Shown here one piece after another: positions 46,546-59,155 of a stretch of 64,000 bases of DNA (the stretch's first letter is position 1; each line of letters starts with the position of its first letter). Below the pieces are notes generated by a model that did no database searches, was not told the origin of the DNA, and saw nothing but the letters and a program-made list of their open reading frames with translations. Origin of the DNA: Cristatella mucedo (lineage: Eukaryota > Bryozoa > Phylactolaemata > Cristatellidae); assembly GCA_009760855.2 (NCBI GenBank), contig WPIO01000051.1, positions 92,001-156,000 of the forward strand, in the 5' to 3' direction. A program made the position numbers and the translations under genes.

Positions 46546-47925
46546 AGCAGCTGTAGTTTCCCGTTCAGCTAGTGTTCAGTCAGTTCAGTTAGTTTACGTG
46601 GACGCTTCACGAGCAGCTGCGACGAGCGGAGCGCGTTCCGCACTTTCCTCCATTCTGGTCTCCAATCTGCGTGTCGAGGCCTCGTCTGGGCTCTCAGACG
46701 ATCAGCGATCGGCTGCCTCGTCAGCACTCGCTTGTGCTCTGCCCGTTGAATCGCGATTGATCGCGGATCTGCTCGCCGTCACATTAACAGCCTGTCCTGA
46801 GAACTGTCTACTAGACCCGCCGCAACTGATCATGGACCAGCACTGATCTAATTGCTCACGCCTGAGCCGACCGACGAAGAAGCCTCACTAGACTCCGTCC
46901 AATCGCTGCCGCTGAGGTCATTTGGACAGGCAACGATCGCTTGCTTGCCTCGATTAGCCGGTTCTGCTGCGGTTCGGAAATTGAGCTCCGAGCGATACCG
47001 GCGATGCCCTGAGCGTCCAAGCACGGCTAGCGAGTCGCATATGGAGCACTCGTGGCGTATAGCAACTGAGGCACCCGGAGCAGCGCCGTGCGCAGAGCTG
47101 CCAGACTGCCGACCGGCGTCCAGCCTCAGATGCAACTGGCGGCGCCGTAGCGGCGGCGGCTCAACACTCGGATCTCCACTTCTACTTGCCTCAAAGTCTA
47201 GATTGCAACTGACTGACGCTTACGTGACTCATTTTTTATTCCGCTTGACCGAGATTGTTGCATCGCCGGCTTCTACTCTATAGAATACAGATGCCGTGAG
47301 TAATGCGAACGGTATCTTGCTGATCTAGCATGCTTCCGTTTCATTGCCCATTTTAAAAATAAAGCCACCCTGTGCCGGGTTAATAGGGAAAACCTAGAAC
47401 AACCATGATAAGGGTCAATGCTTGGCTTCGCCGCCACATTAGGCTCTAACGTAAATTACTACGGACAATTTTCAGTTGCCTTTCTAAATGCTGTCGTAGC
47501 AGCTGTATTGTCTTCTTTTTCTTCTTCAGCACCAGCAATCGTCATAGTAACGAGCTAGGCTTCAATGCGTCTCCAGACGGAATTCCGTTGACTTTCACAA
47601 CTTGGCGAAAGCGTTACCGTGACTTCGCGCACAAGAGTGTTAACAAAAATTCGTGCGGCTTCTCCAGTTCCACGGTTGCTGTATGGGTGTGGTGTAATAG
47701 CGAACCGGGTTAGAATTCTCACGGTGGTTCACGCCAACTTGGTTGTTCAGTGCTTTTTGAAAGTCTTTTTCCAACGAGTGTCAACGCTCCTAAGGAACGC
47801 TCGACGTTGCTTATCAAACCCCATTCAGTCATTGTCGGACTCGATTTAGGGCAGGCTATAGACTATAATTCAGACAAGACAATAGTCCATGCAACTGCGC
47901 TGGAATGTCTGGCTTCCCTTAATAA
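46546..47925. other. GC-rich island and unique DNA, no supported gene
   Basis: From 46560 to about 47280 two open plus-strand frames (82 codons ending IMDQH at 46846; 143 codons at 46852-47283) follow one another in different frames. The second is followed by a GTGAGT site at 47296. No family is recognised, so I do not call a gene. Confidence 0.35.
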
Positions 47926-48568
47926 TAATAATAATAATATTGCACTTGATAAAGCGCCCTCAGAGAACTTGTTCTCTTTCTAGGCGCTTTACATTTGCTG
48001 CAAAGTGATACGCAATAGAATAGTAAGTAAAATCATGCTTGAAAAACAAACAAAATGAATAACATGGTTAGGGGTTACATGCACTGGGTCAGCATGCAAA
48101 TGTGGTTAGTGGCAGCATGAACAGTGTCAGCACGCATAAGCACATCGAGGACGAATCACAAGGACCCACTAAATGCTGTCCTAAATAGGTATGTTTTTAA
48201 GTTTCTTTTAAATGTGGTCAGGTCAGGGGATCTTCTGATGCAGGTCGGGAGGGAGTTCCAGGCTGTGGGAGCATACGAGCTAAATGCACGGTCTCCAAAG
48301 GATTTAAGGTTTGTACGAGGTATTTCTAGACTGTTGGATTCCGAAAAGCGAGTGGTACGATGCTTTGCCTGATGGGGTAGTATATCTGAAAGATAGGCTG
48401 GAGCCATAGAATGAAGAGACCTAAAAGTGAGCGACAAAACCTTGAAGTCAATCCGTTGCTTGACTGGTAACCAGTGCAGGTCGGCGAGAAGTAGAGTAAT
48501 GTGGCAACTGCGACGCTCACGACAGACAAGCCTAGCTGCAGAGTTTTGCACCAGCTGCAATCGCCTGA
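47926..48568 (-). mobile_element. Young 5'-truncated L2/CR1-like LINE copy
   Basis: The tail (TTATTATTATTATTATTAAG outward) and the GCGCCTAGAAAGAGAACAAG hairpin end are intact. The coding part gives LQLVQNSAARLVCRERRSC to FRTAFSGSL without a break. It is nearly identical to the opposite-strand copy at 41700-42330; I noticed a single difference in the tail. Confidence 0.92.
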
Positions 48569-50479
48569 CACTTTGTACAGTGTATTGTAATCTCGTTTCT
48601 AGCTTGAGATGCAGATCGTTTTAGGCATCAAGGGAGACAGAGCTAAAGCTACAGTAGCTCGCCTGTCTCCTGTAATAAAAGTGCTGACAACCTGAGCGCC
48701 TAAGAAGGCCTGTGATCGCAGACAGCCACGTCGAAATGATGAAACAAAAATAAGGAGCTTCCACAGGAATAAAAATGCAAAGAGGATTCATTTTTAAAAC
48801 TTAGACCTAGCGAGATAGACAAGTCGTCCTCTGCTGCGTAATCTTGAAGCGACGGCGTGTGACATCCATCATTGCCACGACCATGAGCATTGGCACAAAT
48901 GGTTCGTCATCAGGCGCGTAGTGCGCATTCGTCCGTCATATGGCTCCTAGTAACACCGTCAGCAGCATTCTCGCCCAGATGCAATGCAGCAGCGTGTTCT
49001 GCATCAGAGCCTCAGACAGCGTGACTTCAAAAGTGTGAAGGTCTCGTAGTCTTGAAGCAATCTGCAACAGTCACACAGGCTCCACAAACTGGCTATAACC
49101 AGCACTGGAAGAACGACCCATTCGTTCCTCACACACTGCCAGCCAAGAGGCTGAGCTACCGCGCATCAGAACATAACCATCTGCCGTGTTCACGCATTTG
49201 TGTAAAGTCAAATGCTGGCTTCTCAAGCCGTCTCTCGGGTTTCCCTACTTCACCAGACGCAGCGTCAACAATGACAGCACCTTTGTCGCCGCCATTATCT
49301 CCCTTGGCACCTCGTAGGCTAACATTTGCCTGCTAGCTCGCGGCGCCGCATTCGTAGCAATCAAGCTCCTGCCACGAAGTGGTCTCAGCATTATTCTCAA
49401 AAGAGTTCTCGTTATTCTCGACATATAGGTAGATATTTATAATTTTAGCTTAAGACATAGACGTACTTCTGCCTTCGCTGTCCATACTCTCAAGAATAGT
49501 ACGTCAGATTGCGCTACATGCTGTACGGCCTCTGGTATGTGCGCAATGTATGTATGTATGTAATCTGTGCGCATGCCTCGTGAAATCCGTGGAGCGAGCA
49601 CGCATTCATAATTAATTTAAAGTCAGAGCGTTCTTCGCCAATTTGCTTAACTTTGAGATGAGCACGGCGTCAGAATTCACAGAAGTTCAAAAGTAAATTT
49701 TTTGTAATCCCGAATTTCGGCAGAGCACACATCTACTTCATCTTTCAAGCTCAATACCTCTCAGTACATAACTCAATAATGGAAACAAAGAAAGCTGCCG
49801 TTAGGGGTCACCAATATAGTCACACGCAATAACACTTGCGCAAGACGGCTGCTAAGAGTCGTCACTGATCGTTCAATGTTTGGCGTAAAGTCTTACAAAC
49901 GAGGAGAGGAGGCTTCTTCACTAATGTCCTTAGGCTACAAACGCACAGCGCTCGTAAGGAATCTCACAGCGTCCTTGCGGACCGTGACTAATACCAGTGA
50001 TACCCTGAGCCTTGGAGTGCGGCTAGCGACTCATGGGTGCAACACAAAAGCATGCATGCGTGAATTTGGCATGTTGGCGGAAATTAATTTGCCATGTTGG
50101 CGGAAATGGTTGGCACGGATGCAGCGAAACACGGCATCAACGAAAAGGTCCCATGCGAAAGCATTAGAGAACAAGTCGCACAACGGATTTGTTCGAAGCC
50201 CATGGAGCGACTGGCCAATTATAACGTGACATTTCCGGTTCCTAAAGGCTGCAATTCAGGCGCAGCCAATTGTTGCTAGGGCTGTCGTCATCTAGCTGAA
50301 TTGCCGTTGAAACGTTTCATTTTTAGCTTCGTCGTTCTATCCGCACTAGACAGCTAGCCGGATCCTCGTCGCAACCTTATGATGGACGCCGCAGCTGCCG
50401 CGACCGCGCTCCCTCTCTGCAGTGCCGCAGTGCCGTAGCACCGCTGAACGGCAGAGGCCGAACGGGTCTAATCTCGAGA
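48569..50479. other. Intergenic DNA with unrecognised ORFs
   Basis: ATG or near-ATG frames of 94 codons (49052-49336) and 117 codons (49876-50229) occur on the plus strand. Neither resembles a known protein. Confidence 0.3.
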
Positions 50480-52090
50480 GAGCCGACTAGTGCCGATTGG
50501 CAGGACGCTGATTAGCTGCAGAGCCGATGCATGGCCTCGGACGAGAGCCAATGAGCGCTGTCTCCGTGTCCTCGATCGCCGAAGCAGCCGACAATTAGGA
50601 CACACTATTTGGTTAATTTACTTGATGAATCTCCGCTGTAATTCCCCAAGGCCGGGAGGACAACGCGCTAGTTGGGCTGCAGAGTTTTCTATAGGGCATG
50701 CAAAGCTTAACCGGCCTGCGGTGCGCATACTTTGGCTCGCTGGTTGCTTTATCTCAGGCGGCAAAGAGGAACGTGATCGTCGGGTGCGCTAGTGCCCTAG
50801 CGCCTAGCGCACCGTCGTCGTCGGCGCTGCAGCAGCGCCGACGCGCTGCCGCCGCACCTATCTCTCAGGCTCTCGCCGCCAAGCAGCTTAGCCTAGGCTA
50901 GCGCGACGCAGCGGTGTGACGTCGTGACGTCCGGTGACGTCACAGTGACGCCCGGTGGCGGCGGTGGCGGCGGATGCCCGCCGCCGTAAAAGCAAGCCTC
51001 GCCTAGCGGAGCGAGTGAGCTCTCAGAGATGGTGCTACTTCGGCGTCCCTCGGCCGCCGAAGCTGCCGCCTCCAAACGCCGACTGCGCATTTCGACGGCA
51101 GCGGCAGGAGCGACTGGCAGTCCTAACCTCAAACTAGACCACAAGCAGTCTTCTCAGCTTGCCCGTAAGTCCGGCGGCTCTCTTCCCCTCGCTTGCTGCT
51201 GCTGGGGGAGGGGGGACCGGCCATGTTTGGTGGGCGGGGCTTCTCCGAAGCTGGTGCCGACATAGCCCGGACCGGCCGTTCGCGACGGGGTCCTGGCGAG
51301 CCAGCGAGCGAGCGATGGCTGGGCGCCATGGCTGGGCGCCGAGGAGAGCTCGCTTGGCGGCGACGGCGCTTTGCGGCGCGGCGACTGTGCGGCGCTGTCG
51401 CGTGCTCCGCGCAACTGGCCGGCGCGGCCGCGGCATCGAGCCCGACGAGCTGCCTAGCGTGACAGGAAACGGCCCGCTCGCATTAAGCGAAACGAGCTCG
51501 TTCGCCGGTCGCCGTCGCCACGCGGCAGGCGTTGTGGGCATCGGTGACAGTCGGAGCTGGTCGAGAGGGAAAACACGTGGCCGTGTCGCCGCGCTACCGA
51601 GGCAGCGTCGGCGAAACGAAACTCGGTTTCCGCCGCCGGAAGTCCGATCCCGGCAGCTACCGGTAGCCGCACCGGATGGCGGCTTCTAGCAGCGCTCGCT
51701 GTAGCGCTGATCGGCGGGCCCGCGCCGGTCCCTCTCAGTCCGTCTAAAGTGTTGGATCGACGTCGCCGACGGCCGAAGCGGCGGCTTCCAATCCGCAGCA
51801 GCGGACCACCTGGCTCGCGGCTGCGGTACGAGGACGAAACGGCAGCGCCAGAGTCAGCCGCCGCCGCCGCCGCCGCCGCCGCAGCAGCCGCCGAAGCCGC
51901 CACTGCCGTCAAACTATCACTTGGTCTGGCGCTCTCACCACCGGCCTTCGACGGCTTTCGCCGAGACGTTGGTCTGTTTTTACTGCAGTATGCTTTACTG
52001 CAGCTGCTACGCTGGGCAGTACACGCTCTTCCGGTCGGGCAGACACTCATCCGAGCGCAGCGCCGATTGCTGGCTCCGGCCTCGTGCTTG
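50480..52090. other. GC-rich island with CRE cluster; no gene recognised
   Basis: A CpG-rich island containing four TGACG motifs (50917-50951), an 11-bp-stem hairpin (50819-50829 with 50833-50843) and a CCG run near 51860. Open frames are Ala/Arg-rich. At 52095-52186 a peptide, SAGPRLWNSLQKFLRNISP, resembles the APRLWNSLP motif of non-LTR retrotransposon C-termini, so the island may end in an old element. Confidence 0.4.
50917..50951. promoter_or_regulatory. Cluster of four CRE-like TGACG motifs
   Basis: TGACG starts at 50917, 50925, 50935 and 50946. The third is a perfect TGACGTCA (50935-50942). Their spacing (8, 10, 11 bp) is close to one helical turn. Confidence 0.5.
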
Positions 52091-52191
52091 ACGATCGCTA
52101 GCGACAGAAGGTTTTGCTCTGCAGGTCCTAGACTGTGGAACTCGCTTCAAAAATTCTTACGTAACATTAGTCCGAGAAAATATTAGCTTAT

Positions 52192-52357
52192 TATACAGCC
52201 TCGCTTGTATAGCTGCAGAAGAGGCCTAACGGCTATCGCCACCGATTTCAGTTGACAATACAGGATCGCCCACTGCAGGACCCAAATCCATGACCTCAAT
52301 CGTTTATAGCGAGCACCTTACATCCTCGGTCTCGTGGCCCATGCTATCACGGCCCAC
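52192..52357 (-). mobile_element. tRNA-derived SINE, family B (copy 3)
   Basis: The minus strand carries GGGCCGTGATAGCATGGGCC (head), a decayed B box (ATGGATTTGGGTCC), GGGCGATCCTGTATTGTCAA and the end GCCTCTTCTGCAGCTATACA. It aligns with copy 4 at 62149-62309 along its whole length. Confidence 0.75.
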
Positions 52358-52469
52358 GGATCTATTCTCTCCTGCTGCCGACTGTGGCTCAATCTGTCTA
52401 GCCGCACTCAGCTGCTACATCCAGGCTACTCATTTACTCGACTGCCCTCCTGACTCAGCTAAGCTTCTT

Positions 52470-52612
52470 ACTTTCTCATTTGCATGAGATGAAGTGTATA
52501 ACTATTGCACGCACACCGAAAGCCGCTTAGGCTCCGAGTTCGCTAAATAAAATGCACCAGTATAACATCCTCTTAGTCTTTGTGGCTTTGTGGATCTACA
52601 GACCTCCGTCTG
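52470..52612 (+). repeat. Interspersed repeat R3, copy 3
   Basis: Landmarks TTGCATGAGATGAAGTGT, ACCGAAAGCCGCTTAGGCTC and CTTAGTCTTTGTGGCTTTGT match copies 1 and 2. It follows a family B SINE by about 110 bp. Confidence 0.75.
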
Positions 52613-52624
52613 TAGACATAACAA

Positions 52625-53397
<773 letters not shown>

Positions 53398-53603
53398 TTC
53401 GACGGTATGTAGGCAATCGTTTGGCCACTCCCCTCCTCCGACGCTCGGCCATAGATAGTCGGCATCGATCGTTGGCACAAGCTGGCTATAAGAACGCGTT
53501 CGCCCGCGGCAGATCGATAGCGGGCGGGTATAGTATGTGCAAATGCCGAAGCTTTCGTTACCGGTATCCTAAATAAAGAGAACGAAACGAGCGGGTGCTG
53601 GCG

Positions 53604-53879
53604 ATGGCCAGCGATCACTCATCTGAGCGGCTGGAGCAATTACATGCCGGTAGCGTCGAGGCAACCGGCGGCCCCGACCCAGCTCGATGGCACAGAGCAG
53701 TGCTCGCCATCTGCACCCTGCTTACCTCTGGCGCCGCCATCTTCACATTTAGCTGCGTGGGCGGTGCGATTCGCCTACGGTTCGCGGGGCGAACGTCGGC
53801 GAGGCTGGACGCGTTGAAGGATGTGGGCGGGGAGAGCAGGGTGACATGGGCTCGCTTGCGCTCGTGGACACGCTTTCTG
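53604..53879 (+). CDS. Candidate first exon of a hypothetical membrane protein
   Basis: The ATG at 53604 is in good context (GCGATGG) and is the first in frame after an upstream TAA. The 92 codons end exactly, in phase 0, at a GTGAGC donor (GT at 53880-53881). Residues about 31-56 (RAVLAICTLLTSGAAIFTFS and on) form one clear hydrophobic segment after a short polar N-terminus. A basic region then leads to WARLRSWTRFL. A TATAGTA element lies about 75 bp upstream. I recognise no family. If the donor is not used, the frame continues to a stop at 54083. The next exon was not found. Confidence 0.33.
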
Positions 53880-54083
53880 GTGAGCGGCCTGACGCCCGGC
53901 CCGTCAATAAGCGTTCGCGCCGGCAGCCAACTCAGCAGCCACCGGTGGAACGAGGAACGTGGCCCGGCCCGCGAGGCCGGCCGTGCCGAAATAAATATCA
54001 TAAAGTATCATAAATATCATGATGTCGCACTAAATGGCCAAGCGCCGATCGCCTGCAGCCGCAAGCGCCTGGAGCGGCACTAA

Positions 54084-55049
54084 GCGTTTCTAGCGAGCGC
54101 GGCCGATGCGAAGCGTCTCATTCCCTGTCCACTATCGCCCAGCCCCCAGGAATTACCGATGAGCGATGCTGGATTGGCAAGTCAGCACACCACGACAGAT
54201 CGTCGGCAGCAGCCTGAGGCCAGCGAGCAAGAGAGAAAACGACACGACAGCGCCTGCCGCTGGAGACCGGCACAAGGTGGCCATTGGCGGCGATCCGGTA
54301 CGCTGGGAAAGTCTCCACAGCGCCGTCATTTCGCGACGGATCCAAGTTTCCGTTACTCAGGAACAGTCAGCCGACCTGAGCCGTCAGACCTACCGCTCGC
54401 TCCAGCTGCCTCAGCCTCAGCTGCTGCAGCAGCTTCCGCTTTCGCTCAGGTCGGCCGCCATAAATTAAACCAGGGGCGTCAAGAGTCTGTATTGGGCTGC
54501 GATCGCTCAAAGTTAGATATAGAAATGATAGCAATAATAGAAGATTTCTATTATGGTGTAAGAGAATTAAGGTCTAAGAGAATTAAGCTCTATTCAGGCA
54601 CTCTGCGTGCATGCGCGCACGCTGCAAGAGAAGCAATCATCAATGGCTACATGAATAGTGAGGTATCCTGCCAAGGCAAAAGCACACAATTATTATGCTA
54701 GGGCAAGCGTCCAAAACCAAACAGAAACTCATGGCCGCCGTTAATGGGGCCCAAGCTAGTATGGGTCATTCAAGTGTGCACAGATAGGCAAAGCAGACAC
54801 AAAAAAGAGGTCCACTGGGTTGCTAATTGAAAGCCTATTGCCGTTTTTCTTTGCCACTATATTGAATGTTTCACAACGACGCACGTCGGAATAAAAGGAA
54901 AATGCACCAGGACCGAGCGAAGGACGTGCGGACAATATAATTTCACTTAATAGCGATTTCTACTATATCTCATGGAGTGCTATTATTGCATAGAGGCGCG
55001 GATTTTTATCATAACCCCTAGAATCCACGGAAATTTTTTCCAGGGCCGT
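54084..55049. other. Intergenic DNA with a SINE/LINE tail remnant
   Basis: A weak minus-strand-type tail (GAGAATTAAGCTCTATTCAG, 54573-54592, followed by GCACTCTGC) is the only recognisable element. The first 400 bp are GC-rich, with no gene seen. Confidence 0.4.
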
Positions 55050-55565
55050 TGAATTGATTTTAAGATCTTCAATCAACTTCTAGGTCACTTTAATCACTTG
55101 GATCAGCCTAGCCGTCTATCTCCTCCAGAGTGTTCCCTAACCATCCGATACCCAGTATCCACTGACCTCACTGTCCATAGCACTAAATTGCAATCTTTTG
55201 GTGACCCTTTGGTGACGCCTTCGGCTAGCATGCACTAAAAGTCCGTGACTCGCTTCCGGCTACAGTCACGAATCTCGATGACATTGCATCTTAGAAGTCT
55301 TATTTATTTAGTGGGTCCCTGCGATTCGTCTTTTATGCGTGCTGACACTGCTTGCTGCCACTAACCATACTTGCATGCTGACCCTTCGCACATCACCCCT
55401 AACCATGTTATTCTTATTGCTTATTGAGCGTGCTACCACTAATCGTTCGATCGTGCTTCTTTTTCAGCGAATTTAAAGTGCTCGGAAAGAGATTGAGTTC
55501 TCTGAGGGCACTATATAAAGTGCATTATTATTATTACTACTATCATTATTATTATCATTATTTAC
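55050..55565 (+). mobile_element. Decayed L2/CR1-like LINE 3' part (plus strand)
   Basis: The 3' region is clear: AGTGGGTCCCTGCGATTCGT, then GCTGACACTGC, TTGCATGCTGACCC, CCTAACCATGTTATTC, and the tail AAAGAGATTGAGTTCTCTGA before ATT repeats. The coding part upstream is barely recognisable. Confidence 0.8.
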
Positions 55566-56574
55566 AGACGGATCTGCTCCGGTCTGCTTTTCCTTCGTCC
55601 CAGTTGGCTGGTATTGTTTTGTTTCGGTGTTCTTTTCGCAAATGTGACTGAGAGCATGTTACTAGCCAATGGCCTTGCTGGCCAGTGGCCCTGGTTGTAA
55701 GTTTGCTTCAGCCTCCTGGCACAATATTTGCTTTCTTGTGCATGCCCGATACAGTCCATTTCAGTGACCCCATGGAAATTGATTCTCTTGCAGGGATTGG
55801 TAAATTTCTTCGATAGAGATTAGGCTCTCCTAAGTAATTATGCAAATGATTGATTGTTACGATGCAGCAAGTTACAAGCTAGTGTCCGCTGTTCTATCAG
55901 GAGGCTTAGAAGTGCGAAACAGATTAAAAATTCAGTGGGGGCAAGCTCAGAACTTGATCATATTCATGAAAGGCCATGTCAATGTAGCAACAAAACGCGA
56001 TATCGACAAGCAATTTTAAGGCAAGAGCTGGTGCATGGGGCCTAGTCTAGGAGGACTAAAGGGACCAAACATGGTCGTTTCAACCACCATTAAATGGTGA
56101 CGAGGTAACCCAATGGCGATGAAGCTCGTCTGCTCCGCTCACTGATATAGGCCAGTGGTCTTCTCTGCGGTTGCCTCGTTTTAAGAAAAAATGTTCATTT
56201 TAAAGTGCTTAGAAAGATTTTCAGTTCTTTTATAGGGCTAGATGCATTTTCGTATAATTAATATTAACATAATTGTTATCAATCTTATTAAAAATTACCA
56301 AGTGTTGGGCGCTACGCTGTTTCTTAAGAAAGAAACTTGGTAAATACGAAACAGTCCTCGTCAGCCAGCTTCTGAAGTCTAATATAATAGTCTTGAATGC
56401 AAGCAAGCTCCTCCATTTTCTCATTAAGCGTGAGATCGTTTTTGTAGAGCATTACAAGATCTTAAAAAACTAGTGGCCCAAAAGGTCTTTGTTGGGGACC
56501 CAGTCAACCACGGTTCCTTTGCAGCATATATAAAGTACCTAGAAAGAGCTCAAAATTTCTTGCACCGATGCTAG
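55566..56574. other. Intergenic AT-rich DNA with tail remnants
   Basis: LINE/SINE 3'-tail remnants lie at about 55812-55850 (TTCGATAGAGATTAGGCTCT), 56195-56240 (AAAGTGCTTAGAAAGATTTT) and 56508-56560 (TTTGCAGCATATATAAAGTA). No gene was seen. Confidence 0.45.
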
Positions 56575-57067
56575 TATAATAATAATAATAGTAATAATGC
56601 ACTTGATAAAGCGCCCTCAGAGAACTTAATCTCTCTTTAGGCACTTTACATTTGCTTCAAATAGCAATGCAATTGAATGGTGAATAAAATCATGCTTGAT
56701 ATACAAACAAAATGAATAACATGGTTAGGGGTGGCATGCACAGGGTCAGCATGCAAATGTGGTTAGTGGCAGCATGCACAGTGTCAGCACGCATAAGCAC
56801 ATCAAGGACGAATCACAGAGACCCACTAAATGCTGTCCTAAATAGGTGTGTTTTTAAGTTCTTTTTAAATGTGGTCAAGTCATTGGATGTTGTGACGCAA
56901 GTCGGGAGGGAGCTCCAGGCTTTGGGAGCATACGAACTAAATGCACGGTCTCCAAAGGATTTGAGGTTTGTACAAGGTATTGGTAGACTGTTGGATTCCG
57001 AAAAGCGGGTGGTACGATGCTTGGCCTGGTTAGGGAGTAGATCTGAGAGATAGGCTGGAGCCAAAGA
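56575..57067 (-). mobile_element. 5'-truncated L2/CR1-like LINE copy
   Basis: ATT-type tail, hairpin end and C-terminal coding domain (DLLPNQAKHRTTRFSESNSL to FRTAFSGSL) read cleanly on the minus strand. Homology stops at 57067. Confidence 0.92.
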
Positions 57068-58166
57068 TTACAAACATCGGTTAGCGGTTCCTGACTTATA
57101 GTAGTTATGCAACCGGATATGTCATAACCTACAGCTGATGCGGTATCAAAGGCTTTCTGATGTTTCGGTTAGTTCAGTTGTACATTTGGCTTCGAGTTAG
57201 TCTCTGTGACAGACGCTGCGCACTCTCCGCACGCCTCCACGGCTTTGGAATCTGCTGCCAGACGCTAAGGAGCGACCTTACCTTCTGCAATGGTGGAGGC
57301 GTTTTTGTTTGCAGTCACTCTCTGCTGCCGTTGACATACGCGCGTGCGTCGATGAAGCGGGTACGGCTCTCGCCACCTTGGGTGGGATAGCTCCGCCATC
57401 ATATCAGCTACATGCATGAAAGGACTGAGCATCCGCTGCGCGATCTACGTTTGCAGCGACAGACGCGACAAGTTCAAGGACGCAGCCTCTCAGTAGCAGC
57501 TTCGCGGTGCAAGGGGGGGGGAGTAACGATAGCACTGCTATGCCGTGGAGCTCGAGCAGTCTCCTCAGTGAGCTCAGTGGGCTCTCAGCTCATTCAGTTT
57601 CGCGGAGCAAAGAGAGAACAAACAGTAGCGTTTGTTGAAGGAAAAGCTAACGAAGTAGGAAGCGAAGGAACGTCGGTGAGGGGCGGCCGGGAAAAGAAAG
57701 TACCGGATGTAGCACAAAAGCGGGAGACACGGACAACAATATGTATCGTCGTTCACTGAGCTCTACACGGTGGACTCTTCTGAGGCGAAACCCACTGCAG
57801 TCAATTGCAGAGCGGAAGTGACTTAGGGACCAGTAGGATCCTCAGGTAGCTATTGCGGTATGAAGTCGCTGGCCACGGAGGAGCACTAGTATCGTCAGCG
57901 TAGGCGAGAGTGAACATGTGCATAAGTTTGAAATTGTTTTGACAGTCTCAACTTTTACTAGGATGATAGATCGCCATACCGTGCGCCATAATCAAAGAGT
58001 TCGCTGGAGATGAAAGGGCAATTATCTAATTCTCCAGGAAGCCCAGATGGCCCGGCGGCTTAATTTTGCACGTACGGTGAGAGGCTATACGCGTTTCTGT
58101 TCTCCCACATACATTATAACACTGCAAAACACCATAGGCTGTGGTGCTTTGAATAAATCTAATTCT
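57068..58166. other. Intergenic DNA, no gene seen
   Basis: A small GC-rich patch at 57160-57760 has open frames of 76 and 115 codons without recognisable products. The rest is unique. Confidence 0.35.
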
Positions 58167-58193
58167 GAGAGAGAGCGAGAGTGAGAGAGAGAC

Positions 58194-58292
<99 letters not shown>

Positions 58293-58309
58293 CAGAGACA
58301 GAGAGAGAC

Positions 58310-58408
<99 letters not shown>

Positions 58409-58441
58409 GACAGAGACAGAGAGAGACAGAGTGACAGAGAC

Positions 58442-58488
<47 letters not shown>

Positions 58489-58493
58489 GAGAG

Positions 58494-58584
<91 letters not shown>

Positions 58585-58600
58585 TAGAGAGACAGAGAGA
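58167..58600. repeat. Long GA/CAGA microsatellite (~430 bp)
   Basis: GA repeats alternate with CAGA blocks, including about ten CAGA units at 58369-58408. This is the longest simple repeat in the window. Confidence 0.97.
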
Positions 58601-59019
58601 CTGAAGACTGTTAGTGTAAGCAGACTTTTGAAAAAACTGATCATTAAGAAAAAGAAATTGTGTGGGAGACTAGCGCATTGCCCATTTCTTTAGCAATGCG
58701 GTGTAACTTTTGGGATTGAATAGAAAGCTTCAATAACTCTTCAAGACACTTCTTCATGGGAACCGTCTAGAAAATGATTTAATCCCTACAATCTTCCGAA
58801 ACTTCCAGGAAGCTCCTCCAAACACATTCACTCATCACGCCCTAACCCATTTCTAAATTGTCCTAATTTGAAAATTACTCTAATAATATATCGAAGCATG
58901 TATTGTTATAATTCTTTAAAATGCACCCACTAAAATCGTGGAAAAGCCACTAAACGACCCACACGCATGCACCTTCTAAATAACTTCACTTAAATAAATA
59001 TATATATATATATTTGTAT
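58601..59019. other. Intergenic AT-rich DNA
   Basis: Unique AT-rich sequence ending in a short TA run beside the SINE tail. No gene was seen. Confidence 0.4.
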
Positions 59020-59155
59020 ATATATAATTCATTTTTATTGCACCCTAAGAAAACTTATTCTCTATTCAGGCGCCTCATATATACCATGGGGCTTGAGCCC
59101 ACGACTTCGGTCAGACCTTGGTCGGGGCGAGTAATTGTACCTTTGGGCAGAACCA
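59020..59155 (-). mobile_element. tRNA-derived SINE, family A (copy 3)
   Basis: On the minus strand a decayed A box (GCTGGTTCTGCCCAAAGGTA) and a B box (GTGGGCTCAAGCCC) precede the tail GGCGCCTGAATAGAGAATAA. The 3' end merges with TA repeats, as in copy 2. Confidence 0.8.

Noticed and set aside
57160-57760. Possible gene in a GC-rich patch
   Set aside because: Frames of 76 and 115 codons have no recognisable product. A faint RLHGFGICCQ resemblance to retrotransposon C-termini is too weak to call.
58181-58693. 170-codon RERERE/RDRQTD open frame (and its Ser-Leu shadow)
   Set aside because: Direct translation of a GA/CAGA microsatellite. No start, splice or conservation evidence.
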